A DNA stretch of 64,000 nucleotides from an uncultured bacterium (GTDB taxonomy: Bacteria > Cyanobacteriota > Vampirovibrionia > Gastranaerophilales > Gastranaerophilaceae), in the NCBI GenBank assembly GCA_949282195.1, contig CASDOW010000004.1:1-64000 (forward strand), in the 5' to 3' direction. How positions within the stretch are numbered: position 1 is the first letter of the stretch; each line of letters opens with the position of its first letter. This document shows positions 25,484-35,144 of this stretch, one piece after another. Below the pieces are notes generated by a model. The model was not told the DNA's origin, ran no database searches, and worked only from the letters and a program-made list of their open reading frames with translations. Position numbers and translations under genes: made by a program.

Positions 25484-27949
25484 CTATCTGAGAGTTAAAC
25501 CTATTATATTTTTTTCAAGATTTGATCTTATTTTTGCCATTTCTGCTTGAATTATATCATCAGTTAGCGTTTTACCATCATCTTGCAGAGTTATTCTAAA
25601 AGCAAGAGATTTTTTACCCTTTTCTATGTTTTCACCTTCATAGATATCAAAAACCTTTACACCTTTAAAAATATTTTTATCCGCAGATTTTTTAATTGCT
25701 TTATATAATTCTTCAACCGTAATTTCTTTTGGTGCGCTAAAAGCAATATCTCTTTGAACTGCGCCATATATAGGCAATTTTTTATATTTTACTATTGACG
25801 GATTAATAGCACAAATTACTTCTTCAAGATTAATTTCAAAAATATAAAGAGATTGATTGAACTTCAATTTATCGGATAAAATCGGATGTAATTTACCAAT
25901 GTATCCTATTGGCTGTTTATTTTTTCCCAAAATTGAAATCATAGCACCTTGCGCAGGATGAATAAACTCATAATTTTTAGCATCACTATCAGAAAATGCA
26001 GAATAAATTATTCTTTTTGATAAACCTAATTTATCGAACAAGCTTTCTAAAACACCTTTTAAGGTATAAAAATCGTCTTGTTTTTTTACAACTAAGCTAT
26101 TGTTAATGTTACCAAAAATGCAGCCTATCAACTTTCTTGTTTCAACAACTCCGGCGTCATCTTCTGTCGGGGTTGTTTTTTGAATATAGGTTTTTCCGAT
26201 TTCATATAATCTGAAGTTCTTTTGTCCGTTATCAAAATTATTTTTAACAACTTCTAGCATATTAGGATAAAGATTTTGTCTTAAGGTTGAAAAATCTTCG
26301 CTATGAGGATTTTTTACCCTTATTGCAACTTCATCGTCAAGCGGTTGATTAAATGTATTACACAAATTTTTACCAATTAGGGAACTTGTAATGATTTCGT
26401 CAAAACCATAAGAAAGCATTAATTCATTAACTGTTTTGATTGTTTTTGTATCAAAGCTTATATCCGCTCCTTGGTTAATATTCGGAAGCTCGGGAGAAAT
26501 TTTATCAAAACCGTCTATTCTTGAAATTTCTTCAATTAAATCAATTTCTCTTTCAACATCGCCTATTCTGTAACTTGGTGTTTTAAATTTTGCAGCTAAT
26601 TCATTTTTTCCCAATAATTCAAAACCAAGATTTTGAAGAATTTGAATTGAGCGCTCTTGAGGAATTTCAACACCCAAAATTCTCTTAATTTCAGAATTTC
26701 TTAAAGTTATTTCAACATCCTCAAGTTTATCACATCCTGCTTTTGAAATCCCAATCAATTCAGCATTTGCATATTTTTGAAGAAGTTCAATTGAACGATA
26801 CAGCCCTAATGTAACCATTTCGATATCAATACCTTTTTCATATCTTGATGAGGCCTCAGAGCGATATCCTACAGAGCGAGCTGATTTACGATTAGTATGC
26901 GGAGTAAAATACGCTGCTTCAAGAGCGATATTTTTAGAATTAGAATCGATTTCAGAATTTAATCCCCCAAAAACACCGCCTATACAAACGGGCTTTTCTT
27001 TTGTAGCAATAACTACACTTTGATTGGGTGTTAATTTTCTTTCTACTTCATCAATGGTTACTATCGATTCGTTTTCATTTGCATATCTCACACAAAGATA
27101 ATTATCCAATTTATCATAATCAAAAGCATGCTGAGGTGTGCCATATTCAAGCATAACGTAGTTTGTAATATCTACTATATTGTTAATCGGACGCATGCCT
27201 GCTGCAATAATCCTTCTTTGAATAAAATCAGGAGAAGGCTTTGTTACAAGATTTTTTAAAATTGCAACACTATAAAACTTGCATATTTCATCATCTTTAA
27301 TTTCAACCTCAAAATCAGTCGTATTGTTAACTTCGATTTGCGGTTTTTTAAATTTCATAGGACGATTAAATAATGCGCTTAATTCTCTTGCTATCCCAAT
27401 AACGCTCATCTGATCGCCCCTATTGGCCGTTGGTGCTGTATGGAAAATAATTTCATCAGATAAGTTCATTAATTTTTCCAACGGTTGATTTAGTTCAACA
27501 TTATCATACAATCTGTTTAAAATTAAAATACCGTCCTCATCTTGTAAACCCGATAAACCAAGTTCATCTTGAGAGCATAGCATTCCTTGAGATTCAACCC
27601 CTCTGATAACTGCGGGAGTAAGCTCAAATTGTTCCCCTGTTTTTCTATTTAAAACTTTAGAACCAACAGAAGCATAAGGAATAATTTGACCTATTTCAAT
27701 ATTTTGCGCACCGCAAACAACTCTTTTTTCAACTCCGCCTATATCAAGAGTTACAAGATGAAGCTTGTCGGCATTTGGGTGATTATCTATTTTGATTATT
27801 TTTGCTGTAACAATATTTGTGAAAGCAGGCTTTTTATACTCAATTTCTTCAACTTCAAGACCTGACATTGTTAAATTGTGGGCAATTTCTTCAGGAGCAA
27901 TTCCTGCTAATTCAACAAATTCATTTAACCATTCATATGAAACCTGCAT
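25484..27949 (-). CDS. pheT: phenylalanyl-tRNA synthetase beta subunit
   Basis: This is the beta chain of the alpha2-beta2 PheRS, with editing activity. All domains of the 821-residue full-length form are present: the opening MQVSYEWLNEFV, an EMAP/tRNA-binding domain at about 40-150 (VTAKIIKIDNHPNADKLHL, VVCGAQNI), B3/B4 editing, B5, the class II-like core and the C-terminal anticodon-binding FDX-ACB domain (YGAVQRDIAFSAP, SLAFRITLQDDGKTLTDD). pheS is not adjacent, which is unusual compared with the common pheST operon; it must be elsewhere. Confidence 0.96.
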   Translation of the reverse strand: MQVSYEWLNEFVELAGIAPEEIAHNLTMSGLEVEEIEYKKPAFTNIVTAKIIKIDNHPNADKLHLVTLDIGGVEKRVVCGAQNIEIGQIIPYASVGSKVLNRKTGEQFELTPAVIRGVESQGMLCSQDELGLSGLQDEDGILILNRLYDNVELNQPLEKLMNLSDEIIFHTAPTANRGDQMSVIGIARELSALFNRPMKFKKPQIEVNNTTDFEVEIKDDEICKFYSVAILKNLVTKPSPDFIQRRIIAAGMRPINNIVDITNYVMLEYGTPQHAFDYDKLDNYLCVRYANENESIVTIDEVERKLTPNQSVVIATKEKPVCIGGVFGGLNSEIDSNSKNIALEAAYFTPHTNRKSARSVGYRSEASSRYEKGIDIEMVTLGLYRSIELLQKYANAELIGISKAGCDKLEDVEITLRNSEIKRILGVEIPQERSIQILQNLGFELLGKNELAAKFKTPSYRIGDVEREIDLIEEISRIDGFDKISPELPNINQGADISFDTKTIKTVNELMLSYGFDEIITSSLIGKNLCNTFNQPLDDEVAIRVKNPHSEDFSTLRQNLYPNMLEVVKNNFDNGQKNFRLYEIGKTYIQKTTPTEDDAGVVETRKLIGCIFGNINNSLVVKKQDDFYTLKGVLESLFDKLGLSKRIIYSAFSDSDAKNYEFIHPAQGAMISILGKNKQPIGYIGKLHPILSDKLKFNQSLYIFEINLEEVICAINPSIVKYKKLPIYGAVQRDIAFSAPKEITVEELYKAIKKSADKNIFKGVKVFDIYEGENIEKGKKSLAFRITLQDDGKTLTDDIIQAEMAKIRSNLEKNIIGLTLR

Positions 27950-28004
27950 TTTTATTTCCTTATTAACTTATTAACTTAACTTTATTATATTACAAAAATA
28001 TCAA

Positions 28005-29582
28005 CTAGATTATAATTTCTATTTCATTTTTATATGTAACATAGCCCAAATATGTATTTGGCGGTTTTTTAAGATTTTTTCTTTTTGTCATAATGATTGA
28101 AGTTTTACCTGAATTTTTGGCCTTTGAATTTTCTTTGGTTAATTTTGCACAAAATTCCAACACTTCTTTATTTGGTTCTTTTTTATTATTTGGAACCTTT
28201 AAAATAATATGAGCCGAAGGAAAATTAAGCCCATGGAACCATAAATCTTCCTTTGAAGCGACTTTAGAGATTAAATAATCGTTTTGTTTGTTGTTTTTAC
28301 CAATATAAATTTCATAACCCCTAAAATCAATTTTTTCTATTTTAGATGTTTCATTTTCTTTTTTATCTTGAATTAAACCTAAATCAATTAATTCATTTTT
28401 AATATCGCTTAATTCTTCAAAAACTGTCGAATTTTCGATATTAAATAATATACCCTCATAGTATTCAAGCTTTTCTTTTGCTTCTTGAAATCTTGAAAAA
28501 TTATATTCATAGCTTGTTTTGGCTTTTTTATATAATGCATAATATTTTTGCATATTTTCATTTATTGATTTTGTTTCATCAAGTTCAATTGTTTTATCTT
28601 CTATTTTAAACTCTTTTTCGCCCTCTTTAATTAAATACATATAAGCCATAATTAAATCTGCATTTTCTTTATATTTAAGAGCTTTTAGGTTATCGGGTTT
28701 AAATTGAGTGATTTTAGTTAATTTTTTAATATCATTTGATAAATATTTTTTTAATTTAGCTTTTTTTGAAGATAAAATTTCATCAAACATGATATTTGAG
28801 AAATAACTATCAATTGAATTGTTAACGCTTTTTTCACCTTGCCAAAAAGAACAAATAAATTCTTTATTTTCAAGATTTTGAAGCCCTTGAAGAAATTTAA
28901 AAATCTCATCAAAACCAGAAAACCTATTAAAAACCTCTTTTAAAAGCGCTTGATTAAAATAATAAAAATTCTCACTAATTTCTTTAATATCTTTATTTTT
29001 AGCTATTTCATAAAAAGTTGAAAAACTTGTATTTAAAATATCGAGCTTTTGCTTTTGAGGAGGATAAATATATTTTATTCCGCCATAAATTTCTCTTATT
29101 GAGCTTTTTTCTTGGGAAATATTATGAATAGAACCTATTATTATTTTATTTTGCGCATTATATAAAATAATATTAGAGTGCTTACCCATAAATTCAAGCG
29201 CTAAACACATTTTTGTTAATGAACCGATTTCATCAAAATAATCAAAATAAAGCTCCAATATTCTTTCATATTTTACAAGTTTAAAATCCTTTATTTTAGA
29301 ACCGTTTAAATATTTTCTTAATTGCATACAAAACATCGGCGGTTTTTGAGGAATTTTTATACCTCTTTTTTTATTTGACAGTTCATCAATAAAGCAAATA
29401 TGAGGATATTTTGGATTAATATTTATATATAATTTTTTATTTTCGGATTTAGATATATTTCTGATATTTAAAATAATCTCGTATCTTGAAGGCAATTGAA
29501 TTTTTTGCACAACAGAGCCCAAAATAAAATCTTTATTTTCTTCATAAAAATATTTTAATGTTAAAGAATCAAAATTATACAT
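28005..29582 (-). CDS. rqcH: NFACT-family ribosome quality-control factor RqcH
   Basis: This protein binds stalled 50S-peptidyl-tRNA complexes and directs alanine tailing. It has 525 residues from ATG 29582, where the family start MYNFDSLTLKYFYEE lies; an upstream ATG at 29705 would overlap nadD. It has the NFACT-N domain (KPPMFCMQLRKYLNGSKI, LEFMGKHSNIIL), a helical coiled-coil middle (about 290-400) and the NFACT-R domain (KEDLWFHGLNFPSAHIILKV, KKPPNTYLGYVTYK). At the DR site needed for tRNA recognition the sequence appears to read ER (YERILELYF, E106-R107). It is divergent from nadD with a 33-base gap. Confidence 0.88.
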   Translation of the reverse strand: MYNFDSLTLKYFYEENKDFILGSVVQKIQLPSRYEIILNIRNISKSENKKLYININPKYPHICFIDELSNKKRGIKIPQKPPMFCMQLRKYLNGSKIKDFKLVKYERILELYFDYFDEIGSLTKMCLALEFMGKHSNIILYNAQNKIIIGSIHNISQEKSSIREIYGGIKYIYPPQKQKLDILNTSFSTFYEIAKNKDIKEISENFYYFNQALLKEVFNRFSGFDEIFKFLQGLQNLENKEFICSFWQGEKSVNNSIDSYFSNIMFDEILSSKKAKLKKYLSNDIKKLTKITQFKPDNLKALKYKENADLIMAYMYLIKEGEKEFKIEDKTIELDETKSINENMQKYYALYKKAKTSYEYNFSRFQEAKEKLEYYEGILFNIENSTVFEELSDIKNELIDLGLIQDKKENETSKIEKIDFRGYEIYIGKNNKQNDYLISKVASKEDLWFHGLNFPSAHIILKVPNNKKEPNKEVLEFCAKLTKENSKAKNSGKTSIIMTKRKNLKKPPNTYLGYVTYKNEIEIII

Positions 29583-29599
29583 AATTAATTTTATTGTAA

Positions 29600-29605
29600 T
29601 ATAAT
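29600..29605 (+). promoter_or_regulatory. -10 box directly before nadD (leaderless candidate)
   Basis: A TATAAT hexamer ends ten bases before the nadD ATG, and no Shine-Dalgarno lies between them. Transcription would start about four bases before the start codon. No strong -35 is visible. Confidence 0.4.
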
Positions 29606-29615
29606 AATAATTAAT

Positions 29616-30227
29616 ATGAAATGTTATTTTTTCGGCACATTCAATCCTATCCACAAAGGACATATTGAAATTGCAAGACAGGTTAAAGAAAAACTTGGCT
29701 TTCAATCTGTTGTTTTTGTACCGTCATATATGCCGCCCCACAAGGCAACAAAAGAAATACTTTCATTTTCCCACAGATTAAAAATGGTTCAATTAGCTGT
29801 CGGGGAAGAAAACACATCTGATATTGAACATAGATTAAAAGTTCCAAGTTATACCTATCGAACAATCGAAAAACTTTTTGAAGAAAACGACAATCAAAAA
29901 GTTAATTTTATAATAGGTTATGATCAATTTTTTCAAATTGAAAATTGGAGAGAACCCGAAATTTTAAAAGAAAAAATTCATTTTATTGTTATACCGAGAA
30001 AATTTCAAAATGGTCAGGTTTTAAGTTTAAAAGCTTTTGAATATTTAAAAAATAAAGGTTACAGTTTTGAAATTTTAAACATCGATTTTCTTGATGTTTC
30101 GTCAAATATGATTAGAAAATACATTGAAGAAAATCAAGATATAACAGGATTGGTTAGTTATGAGGTTAAAAACTACATTGAAAACAACGGATTATATTCT
30201 AAAATGGCTGTCAGAAAATCTGTCTGA
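29616..30227 (+). CDS. nadD: nicotinate-nucleotide adenylyltransferase
   Basis: This enzyme joins nicotinate mononucleotide and ATP to deamido-NAD in NAD synthesis. The 203-residue nucleotidyltransferase has the phosphate-binding GTFNPIHKGHIEIA, FVPSYMPPHK, the middle IIGYDQFFQIENWREPE and the terminal signature LDVSSNMIRKYIEE. There is no ribosome binding site before the ATG. Its end overlaps the HD-domain gene by 68 bases, the usual nadD-yqeK pairing. Confidence 0.93.
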   Translation: MKCYFFGTFNPIHKGHIEIARQVKEKLGFQSVVFVPSYMPPHKATKEILSFSHRLKMVQLAVGEENTSDIEHRLKVPSYTYRTIEKLFEENDNQKVNFIIGYDQFFQIENWREPEILKEKIHFIVIPRKFQNGQVLSLKAFEYLKNKGYSFEILNIDFLDVSSNMIRKYIEENQDITGLVSYEVKNYIENNGLYSKMAVRKSV

Positions 30228-30786
30228 AAAAAGATATAAACACTCCCTGGGTGCTGCATTGTGCGCTCAAAAATTGGCTAAAATATATAATCAAGACGAA
30301 GAAAAAGCATATTTAGCAGGATTAGTTCATGATTGCGCCAAAAATCAAGATGATTTTAAGCTGATGGAAATCATTAAAAATGAAATAAAGACAGGCTTTT
30401 TAAATTCTGAACTAAAAAACCCAAAAACATACCATGCTATTGTCGGAGCTTATTTTATAAAAGAAATTTTCAAAATAGAAGATAGTGAAATCATAAGTGC
30501 CGTTAGAAATCACACAATAGGCTCAGTTGATATGACCCTATTTGATAAGATTATTTTTTTAGCTGATAAAATTGAACCAAACACGAGAGATGAAAAATAT
30601 TCTAAAAAAATCTGGAAAATATTAGAAAAAAATAAAGGTGTAATCGGGCTTGATTTAGCTATATTAAAATGTTTCACAGAAACCATTAAAAGCTTAGTTA
30701 AAAGAAAACTCTATATTTGTCCTACAACAATTGATGTTTATAATATGCTGATTGAAAACGTAGGAGATTTATTAGAAGACGATTAA
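30160..30786 (+). CDS. yqeK: HD-domain Ap4A hydrolase YqeK
   Basis: YqeK cleaves diadenosine tetraphosphate symmetrically. The 208-residue protein has the HD metal site pattern H-SLGAALCAQKLA, LAGLVHDCAKN, YHAIVGAY, AVRNHTIG and IIFLADKIEPNTRD, all at the expected places. The ATG at 30160 gives a 68-base overlap with nadD; conserved sequence starts about 12 residues later, so a shorter form from a rare start codon is possible. Its stop shares two bases with the stop of the convergent helicase gene. Confidence 0.88.
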   Translation: MRLKTTLKTTDYILKWLSENLSEKRYKHSLGAALCAQKLAKIYNQDEEKAYLAGLVHDCAKNQDDFKLMEIIKNEIKTGFLNSELKNPKTYHAIVGAYFIKEIFKIEDSEIISAVRNHTIGSVDMTLFDKIIFLADKIEPNTRDEKYSKKIWKILEKNKGVIGLDLAILKCFTETIKSLVKRKLYICPTTIDVYNMLIENVGDLLEDD

Positions 30787-33113
30787 TCAACATTTATGGG
30801 TTCAACATTAATTAATTTAATAGACTCACGTGCTGTTTGTTTAAGATTTTCAGAGATATTATCCAAAATAGTCAATTGTCTTAAAATATCAATTGTTCTT
30901 TTAAATGTTCTTACAACATCCCCTTGAGAAAAATCTGTTTCGGAGAACATATTTTCCCAAGTATCCATTGGATTGTTTTCAGGATTTAAATTAGCACCAA
31001 TCCAATACTCAACAAACCAGCAAAAATGTTGATTTAAATACATCGGATTTTCAATGTTATTATCTCTTTCAAGAAGAAAAATTTTTCTTCTTATGTCTTT
31101 TATTTTATTTAAAACTTTTCTGACTTCTTTTGAGCAAGGCTTTGATAGACCTTCGTCATTATTCCTGATGTCTTCACTTATAATTGCGCAAATTACGGAC
31201 GATAATTCCTGACAAGATAAATTATCCAATAATCCCGATAAAATTATTTCAGATAAATATAATTCATTTTCACATCTCAATGCCATTGTGGTTTTTCCTT
31301 GTTGGGTCGGATAATTATCTTTTAAATTACCTGTTATTTCAAGGATATTTTTATGAGCTAAGAATTTTTGCCAATAAACATCTTTTTGAAATTCAATTTC
31401 TTTATCTAATTTTTTGATTTCTTTTTCATATCTTTGAGTTAATTCGATACATTTTTTATGTTTTTTATATATTTTACAAGCATTACAGCCATAGGTTTCA
31501 ATTTTTCTTAAAAATTCTTTTGACTTTTCTCTATATTCAACAACTTCAGGAACATTTTCAGGGTTTTTATACTTTCCTTTTGCCTGTCTTTTTAGAGTTT
31601 TATATATTGTTCTTGTTTGAACATATAAATTTTTTAATTTATTATATTCTTCAAAATCTTTATCATCATGGTGCCACCTGCAATTAAAATCATGCGCAGC
31701 TATAATATCTTGCTCTCTTTTTTCTCGTTTTGATAAAAGAGGAGTTAACCTATCAGTTGATGAAAAATAGCCAAATGTTTTAAAAATAAGCTCTTTTGCT
31801 TCATCAAGAGAAAATCTTTGTAACAAATTTAATACCATTGAATAGCTTGGTGAAAACTTACTTTCTAATGGATTAGCGTCCGATTTAACAAGTGCTGCAA
31901 CTTCATCAGGAGTTTGAAAAGGGGTTCCGATTATTACAACATATCCAATTTCATCCATGCCGCGGCGGCCTGCTCTACCGGACATTTGAAGAAATTCATT
32001 AGCAGTTAACATTCTATGCCCTGAATCCGTCCTTTTTGAAATTGAGCTTATGATTGTAGTTCTAGCTGGCATATTAATTCCTGCAGCCAGTGTTTCAGTT
32101 GCAAAAACAACTTTTATTAATCCTTTTTGAAATAATTTTTCAACCAATGCTTTCCAAGCGGGTAAAAGCCCTGCGTGGTGGGCTGCAATTCCTGATTTAA
32201 TTAAATCCAATTGAGGGTTATTTTCTAAATAAGGATATTCTTTTAAATATTCATCAAGAATTTTATTAAGTTCAAGCGTTTCTTCTTTTGATAAAAGCTC
32301 TAGTTTTAAACATTTTCTGGCATTTTCATCACATTTTTTTCTTGAAAAAGTAAAATAAATAGCTGGAAGCATATTTTTTTCATTTAATACCTCAACAACG
32401 CTTGTGGTTGGATTTTTAACTTTTTCTTTTTTATTAAAGTATTTAAATTTACTCTCAGGCTTAATTTTTTTGTTTAAATCTCCGCTTGGAGTTAATAGAG
32501 GTAAAATCGTATGAGGTTTAGATGAGTCATAATAAAAAAATCTTAACGGTACCGGTCTAAAATCTGTATAGACAAGTTCTGTTTTAGAATGAACCGTGTT
32601 AATCCAATCAGTTAACTGCTTTGAATTTTTAACAGTAGCAGATAAAGCTATAATTTGAATATTTGTAGGGCAATATATAATACTTTCTTCCCAAACAGTC
32701 CCCCTTGATTCATCATTCATATAATGAACTTCATCAAGCACAACGTATCTGACATTATTCAGATTATCCTTTAGAGAACCAAAAGTGGTGCCATAAAGCA
32801 TATTTCTAAATACTTCCGTTGTCATAACAACAATTTGAGCATCTCTGTTTATTGTAGTATCACCTGTTAGCAACCCTACAAGGTCGCTGCCGTAAATACT
32901 TGAAAAATCGTTGTATTTTTGGTTAGAAAGCGCTTTTAAAGGAGTTGTGTAAAAAATTCTCTCCCCCTTTTCTAAAGCTAAATGTATGGCACTTTGAGCA
33001 ATACAAGTTTTGCCTGCTCCTGTTGGAGCGCAAACCACTACACTTTTGCCATTTTCAATGTGTTTAATGGCTTCTTGTTGAAAATCATCCAGTTGAAAAT
33101 TAAAACCATACAT
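30783..33113 (-). CDS. Ski2-like DExH RNA helicase with DSHCT domain
   Basis: This 776-residue SF2 helicase has a Q-like start FQLDDFQQEAIKHI, Walker A APTGAGKTCIAQ, motif Ia TPLKALSNQKYND, DEVHYMND (a DEVH box), SATVKNS (motif III), FATETLAAGINMPA, QMSGRAGRRGMDEIG (motif VI), a cysteine-containing coiled insert (about 510-570) and a C-terminal DSHCT domain (LSSVICAIISEDI). The layout matches Mtr4/Ski2-like helicases found in cyanobacteria and chloroplasts (ISE2 group). It probably unwinds RNA in processing or decay; partners are not known from context. Confidence 0.9.
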   Translation of the reverse strand: MYGFNFQLDDFQQEAIKHIENGKSVVVCAPTGAGKTCIAQSAIHLALEKGERIFYTTPLKALSNQKYNDFSSIYGSDLVGLLTGDTTINRDAQIVVMTTEVFRNMLYGTTFGSLKDNLNNVRYVVLDEVHYMNDESRGTVWEESIIYCPTNIQIIALSATVKNSKQLTDWINTVHSKTELVYTDFRPVPLRFFYYDSSKPHTILPLLTPSGDLNKKIKPESKFKYFNKKEKVKNPTTSVVEVLNEKNMLPAIYFTFSRKKCDENARKCLKLELLSKEETLELNKILDEYLKEYPYLENNPQLDLIKSGIAAHHAGLLPAWKALVEKLFQKGLIKVVFATETLAAGINMPARTTIISSISKRTDSGHRMLTANEFLQMSGRAGRRGMDEIGYVVIIGTPFQTPDEVAALVKSDANPLESKFSPSYSMVLNLLQRFSLDEAKELIFKTFGYFSSTDRLTPLLSKREKREQDIIAAHDFNCRWHHDDKDFEEYNKLKNLYVQTRTIYKTLKRQAKGKYKNPENVPEVVEYREKSKEFLRKIETYGCNACKIYKKHKKCIELTQRYEKEIKKLDKEIEFQKDVYWQKFLAHKNILEITGNLKDNYPTQQGKTTMALRCENELYLSEIILSGLLDNLSCQELSSVICAIISEDIRNNDEGLSKPCSKEVRKVLNKIKDIRRKIFLLERDNNIENPMYLNQHFCWFVEYWIGANLNPENNPMDTWENMFSETDFSQGDVVRTFKRTIDILRQLTILDNISENLKQTARESIKLINVEPINVD

Positions 33114-33138
33114 CTGTTATTTAAATTCCACAATATTT

Positions 33139-33597
33139 TTATTTAACACCTGTTGAGCCAAAGCCGCCCTCAGCCCTTTGAGTATCAGACAAATCATCAG
33201 CCACAATAATTTCAGGCTTTAAAACCTCCATTATTGCCATTTGGGCAATTCTGTCCCCTCTTTGAACAGTAAAATCAACTTTAGAGTGATTAATCAATCC
33301 AACACAGATTTCGCCTCTGTAATCCTCATCAATTGTTCCTATTCCATTTACAACGGCAATCCCTTTTTTAATTGCCAAACCTGAACGAGAACGAACCTGA
33401 GCTTCAGTGTTGTGAGGCAATTCAATTGCAATTCCTGTCGGAATCATTCTGATTTCACCTGAAGGAATAATAATATCTTCATCGATTGCCGCAATTAAAT
33501 CCATAGCAGAAGCGCCTTGTGTTTTATATTCAGGCATTGAAACAAAATTAGGTAATTTTTTTATTTTTAGAGTTAATTTTTCCATGGTTTTAGTCAT
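33139..33597 (-). CDS. dut: dUTP diphosphatase
   Basis: This enzyme hydrolyses dUTP to dUMP, keeping uracil out of DNA. The 152-residue product has the five trimeric dUTPase motifs: GASAMDLIAA, RSRSGLA, NGIGTIDEDYRGEI, RGDRIAQMAI and the C-terminal arm RAEGGFGSTG. The ATG at 33597 is preferred because GAGGG precedes it; an ATG five codons on is possible. It sits 9 bases from coaX and 25 bases upstream of the helicase gene on the same strand, so one operon is likely. Confidence 0.95.
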   Translation of the reverse strand: MTKTMEKLTLKIKKLPNFVSMPEYKTQGASAMDLIAAIDEDIIIPSGEIRMIPTGIAIELPHNTEAQVRSRSGLAIKKGIAVVNGIGTIDEDYRGEICVGLINHSKVDFTVQRGDRIAQMAIMEVLKPEIIVADDLSDTQRAEGGFGSTGVK

Positions 33598-33606
33598 TTT
33601 TCCCTC

Positions 33607-34371
33607 TTATTTATTTAAGTTATACAGTTCTTTTAAGCCAAACAAGGTTAGGTCTTTATCAATATAATCTAAGACATCATCCATATTATCAAATAATACT
33701 GATGAATAACCGCCAGTTGCAATTATTGTGGCTTTTTGGTTTAATTCTTTTTCGCAATTTTTAATCATGCCTTCAATCAAACATTTATGCCCTAAAACAA
33801 TACCTGATAACATAGCTGAAATAGTGCTTTTACCGATTGCTTTATCAGGAGCTTCAATTTTTAATTTTGGCAATTTTGAAGTAAATTGGGCTAAAGAATT
33901 TGCTTGAATTTTAAGCCCGGGGGCAATAATACCGCCCACAAAGCAAGCGTCTTTATCTACAATATCAAAAGTTGTTGCAGTACCAAAATCAATAACTATT
34001 GCAGGCAGTTTGTATTTTATAGCGGCAGCTGTTGCATTTGCAATCCTATCGGCACCAATTTCTTTATTGTTATTCAATGCCAATTTAATCGGCATTTTGG
34101 ATTTATAAGACAAGCTGATTGCTTCTATTTTTAAATATTTTTTAATAGCATACTTATATGTTTCACACAATTGCGGAACAACGGAAGAAACAATCGCACC
34201 TTTTATTTTAGAAGTTAAGTTATTATGATTTAAAATAGCCAATAAACTAATGCCATATTCATCTGCTGTCTTTTTAACATCAGAAGAGAGTCTGAAAGTT
34301 TCAACGAGTTTATCATTTTCATAAACCCCCAAAGATGTATTTGTATTTCCAATATCAATTACTAAAAGCAT
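33607..34371 (-). CDS. coaX: type III pantothenate kinase
   Basis: This enzyme phosphorylates pantothenate, the first step to coenzyme A. It has the ASKHA fold and 254 residues, with phosphate-1 motif IDIGNTNTSLGVY, GADRIANATAAA, VIDFGTATTFDIV and the late ATGGYSS. No other coa genes are nearby. It precedes dut on the same strand and lies 35 bases after gatD. Confidence 0.94.
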   Translation of the reverse strand: MLLVIDIGNTNTSLGVYENDKLVETFRLSSDVKKTADEYGISLLAILNHNNLTSKIKGAIVSSVVPQLCETYKYAIKKYLKIEAISLSYKSKMPIKLALNNNKEIGADRIANATAAAIKYKLPAIVIDFGTATTFDIVDKDACFVGGIIAPGLKIQANSLAQFTSKLPKLKIEAPDKAIGKSTISAMLSGIVLGHKCLIEGMIKNCEKELNQKATIIATGGYSSVLFDNMDDVLDYIDKDLTLFGLKELYNLNK

Positions 34372-34406
34372 AAAACAATTTTATTATAGACATAAATTTT
34401 TAAAAA

Positions 34407-35144
34407 CTATTTTGTTTCTAAAATAAAGTTATGTGAATACCATTCTATATCATCACATAATGGCGCTAAAGGAATTTTGCATTTATATTTAACTCTAAGC
34501 GCTGCTGCGATAAAAAAGTCGCATAAATGAGGGTTTTGAGCCAACAATGGACCTGTTAAATATGTGCCTATAACATTATTAAACTTAGCACCTTCGGTTT
34601 TGTCTTTTGCATTATTACCTTTGCCATTGCGCAATATTAAAAACGGACTTACACCCGACTTTAAAAAAGTAACCATGCCATGGTTTTCAAAACCCACTAT
34701 TGTCCTATTTCTCAAAAAAGGACAAACTCCCACCAAAGCCCCATAATAAAGATTTTTACCTGTATTTGTATCTATATCAAGTATTTTAATGCCTTCTGTT
34801 TTTCTCTGGTTATGAAGCTGATAAGAATTTCCAAAAAGCTGATATCCGCAATTAACTGCAAGCATAGGCACATTTGAATAAGCTGCAATTTTTAATTCTT
34901 CTTCATTTTTTTTCAAAAATTCTAAGGTATAATTAAGCGCTTGAGTATTAGATCCCCCGATATAATAAAAATCATATTTAGATGCTTGCACTCTTTCATT
35001 TGCGTATATTTCATGCAATACAACTTCAACATTTCTTTTTTTTGCTCTTTGAATAAAAACATCAATATTTGCTTTATCACAAAAACCTTTTAAAATGTCA
35101 GGATATAAATATGCAATTTTTAGTTTAAGAGGATTTTTTGACAT
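34407..35144 (-). CDS. gatD: GatD-type lipid II glutamine amidotransferase subunit
   Basis: This 245-residue class I-like (CobB/CobQ) glutaminase supplies ammonia for amidation of the D-glutamate of lipid II together with the ligase MurT. Visible are YIGGSNTQALNYTLEFL, the nucleophile elbow MLAVNCGYQLFG (Cys), ENHGMVTF and the catalytic His region GTYLTGPLLAQNPHLCDFF. murT, which is normally next to it, is absent from the window. It overlaps proS by 20 bases, so coupling is to proS instead. A different CobQ-like role cannot be excluded. Confidence 0.82.
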   Translation of the reverse strand: MSKNPLKLKIAYLYPDILKGFCDKANIDVFIQRAKKRNVEVVLHEIYANERVQASKYDFYYIGGSNTQALNYTLEFLKKNEEELKIAAYSNVPMLAVNCGYQLFGNSYQLHNQRKTEGIKILDIDTNTGKNLYYGALVGVCPFLRNRTIVGFENHGMVTFLKSGVSPFLILRNGKGNNAKDKTEGAKFNNVIGTYLTGPLLAQNPHLCDFFIAAALRVKYKCKIPLAPLCDDIEWYSHNFILETK

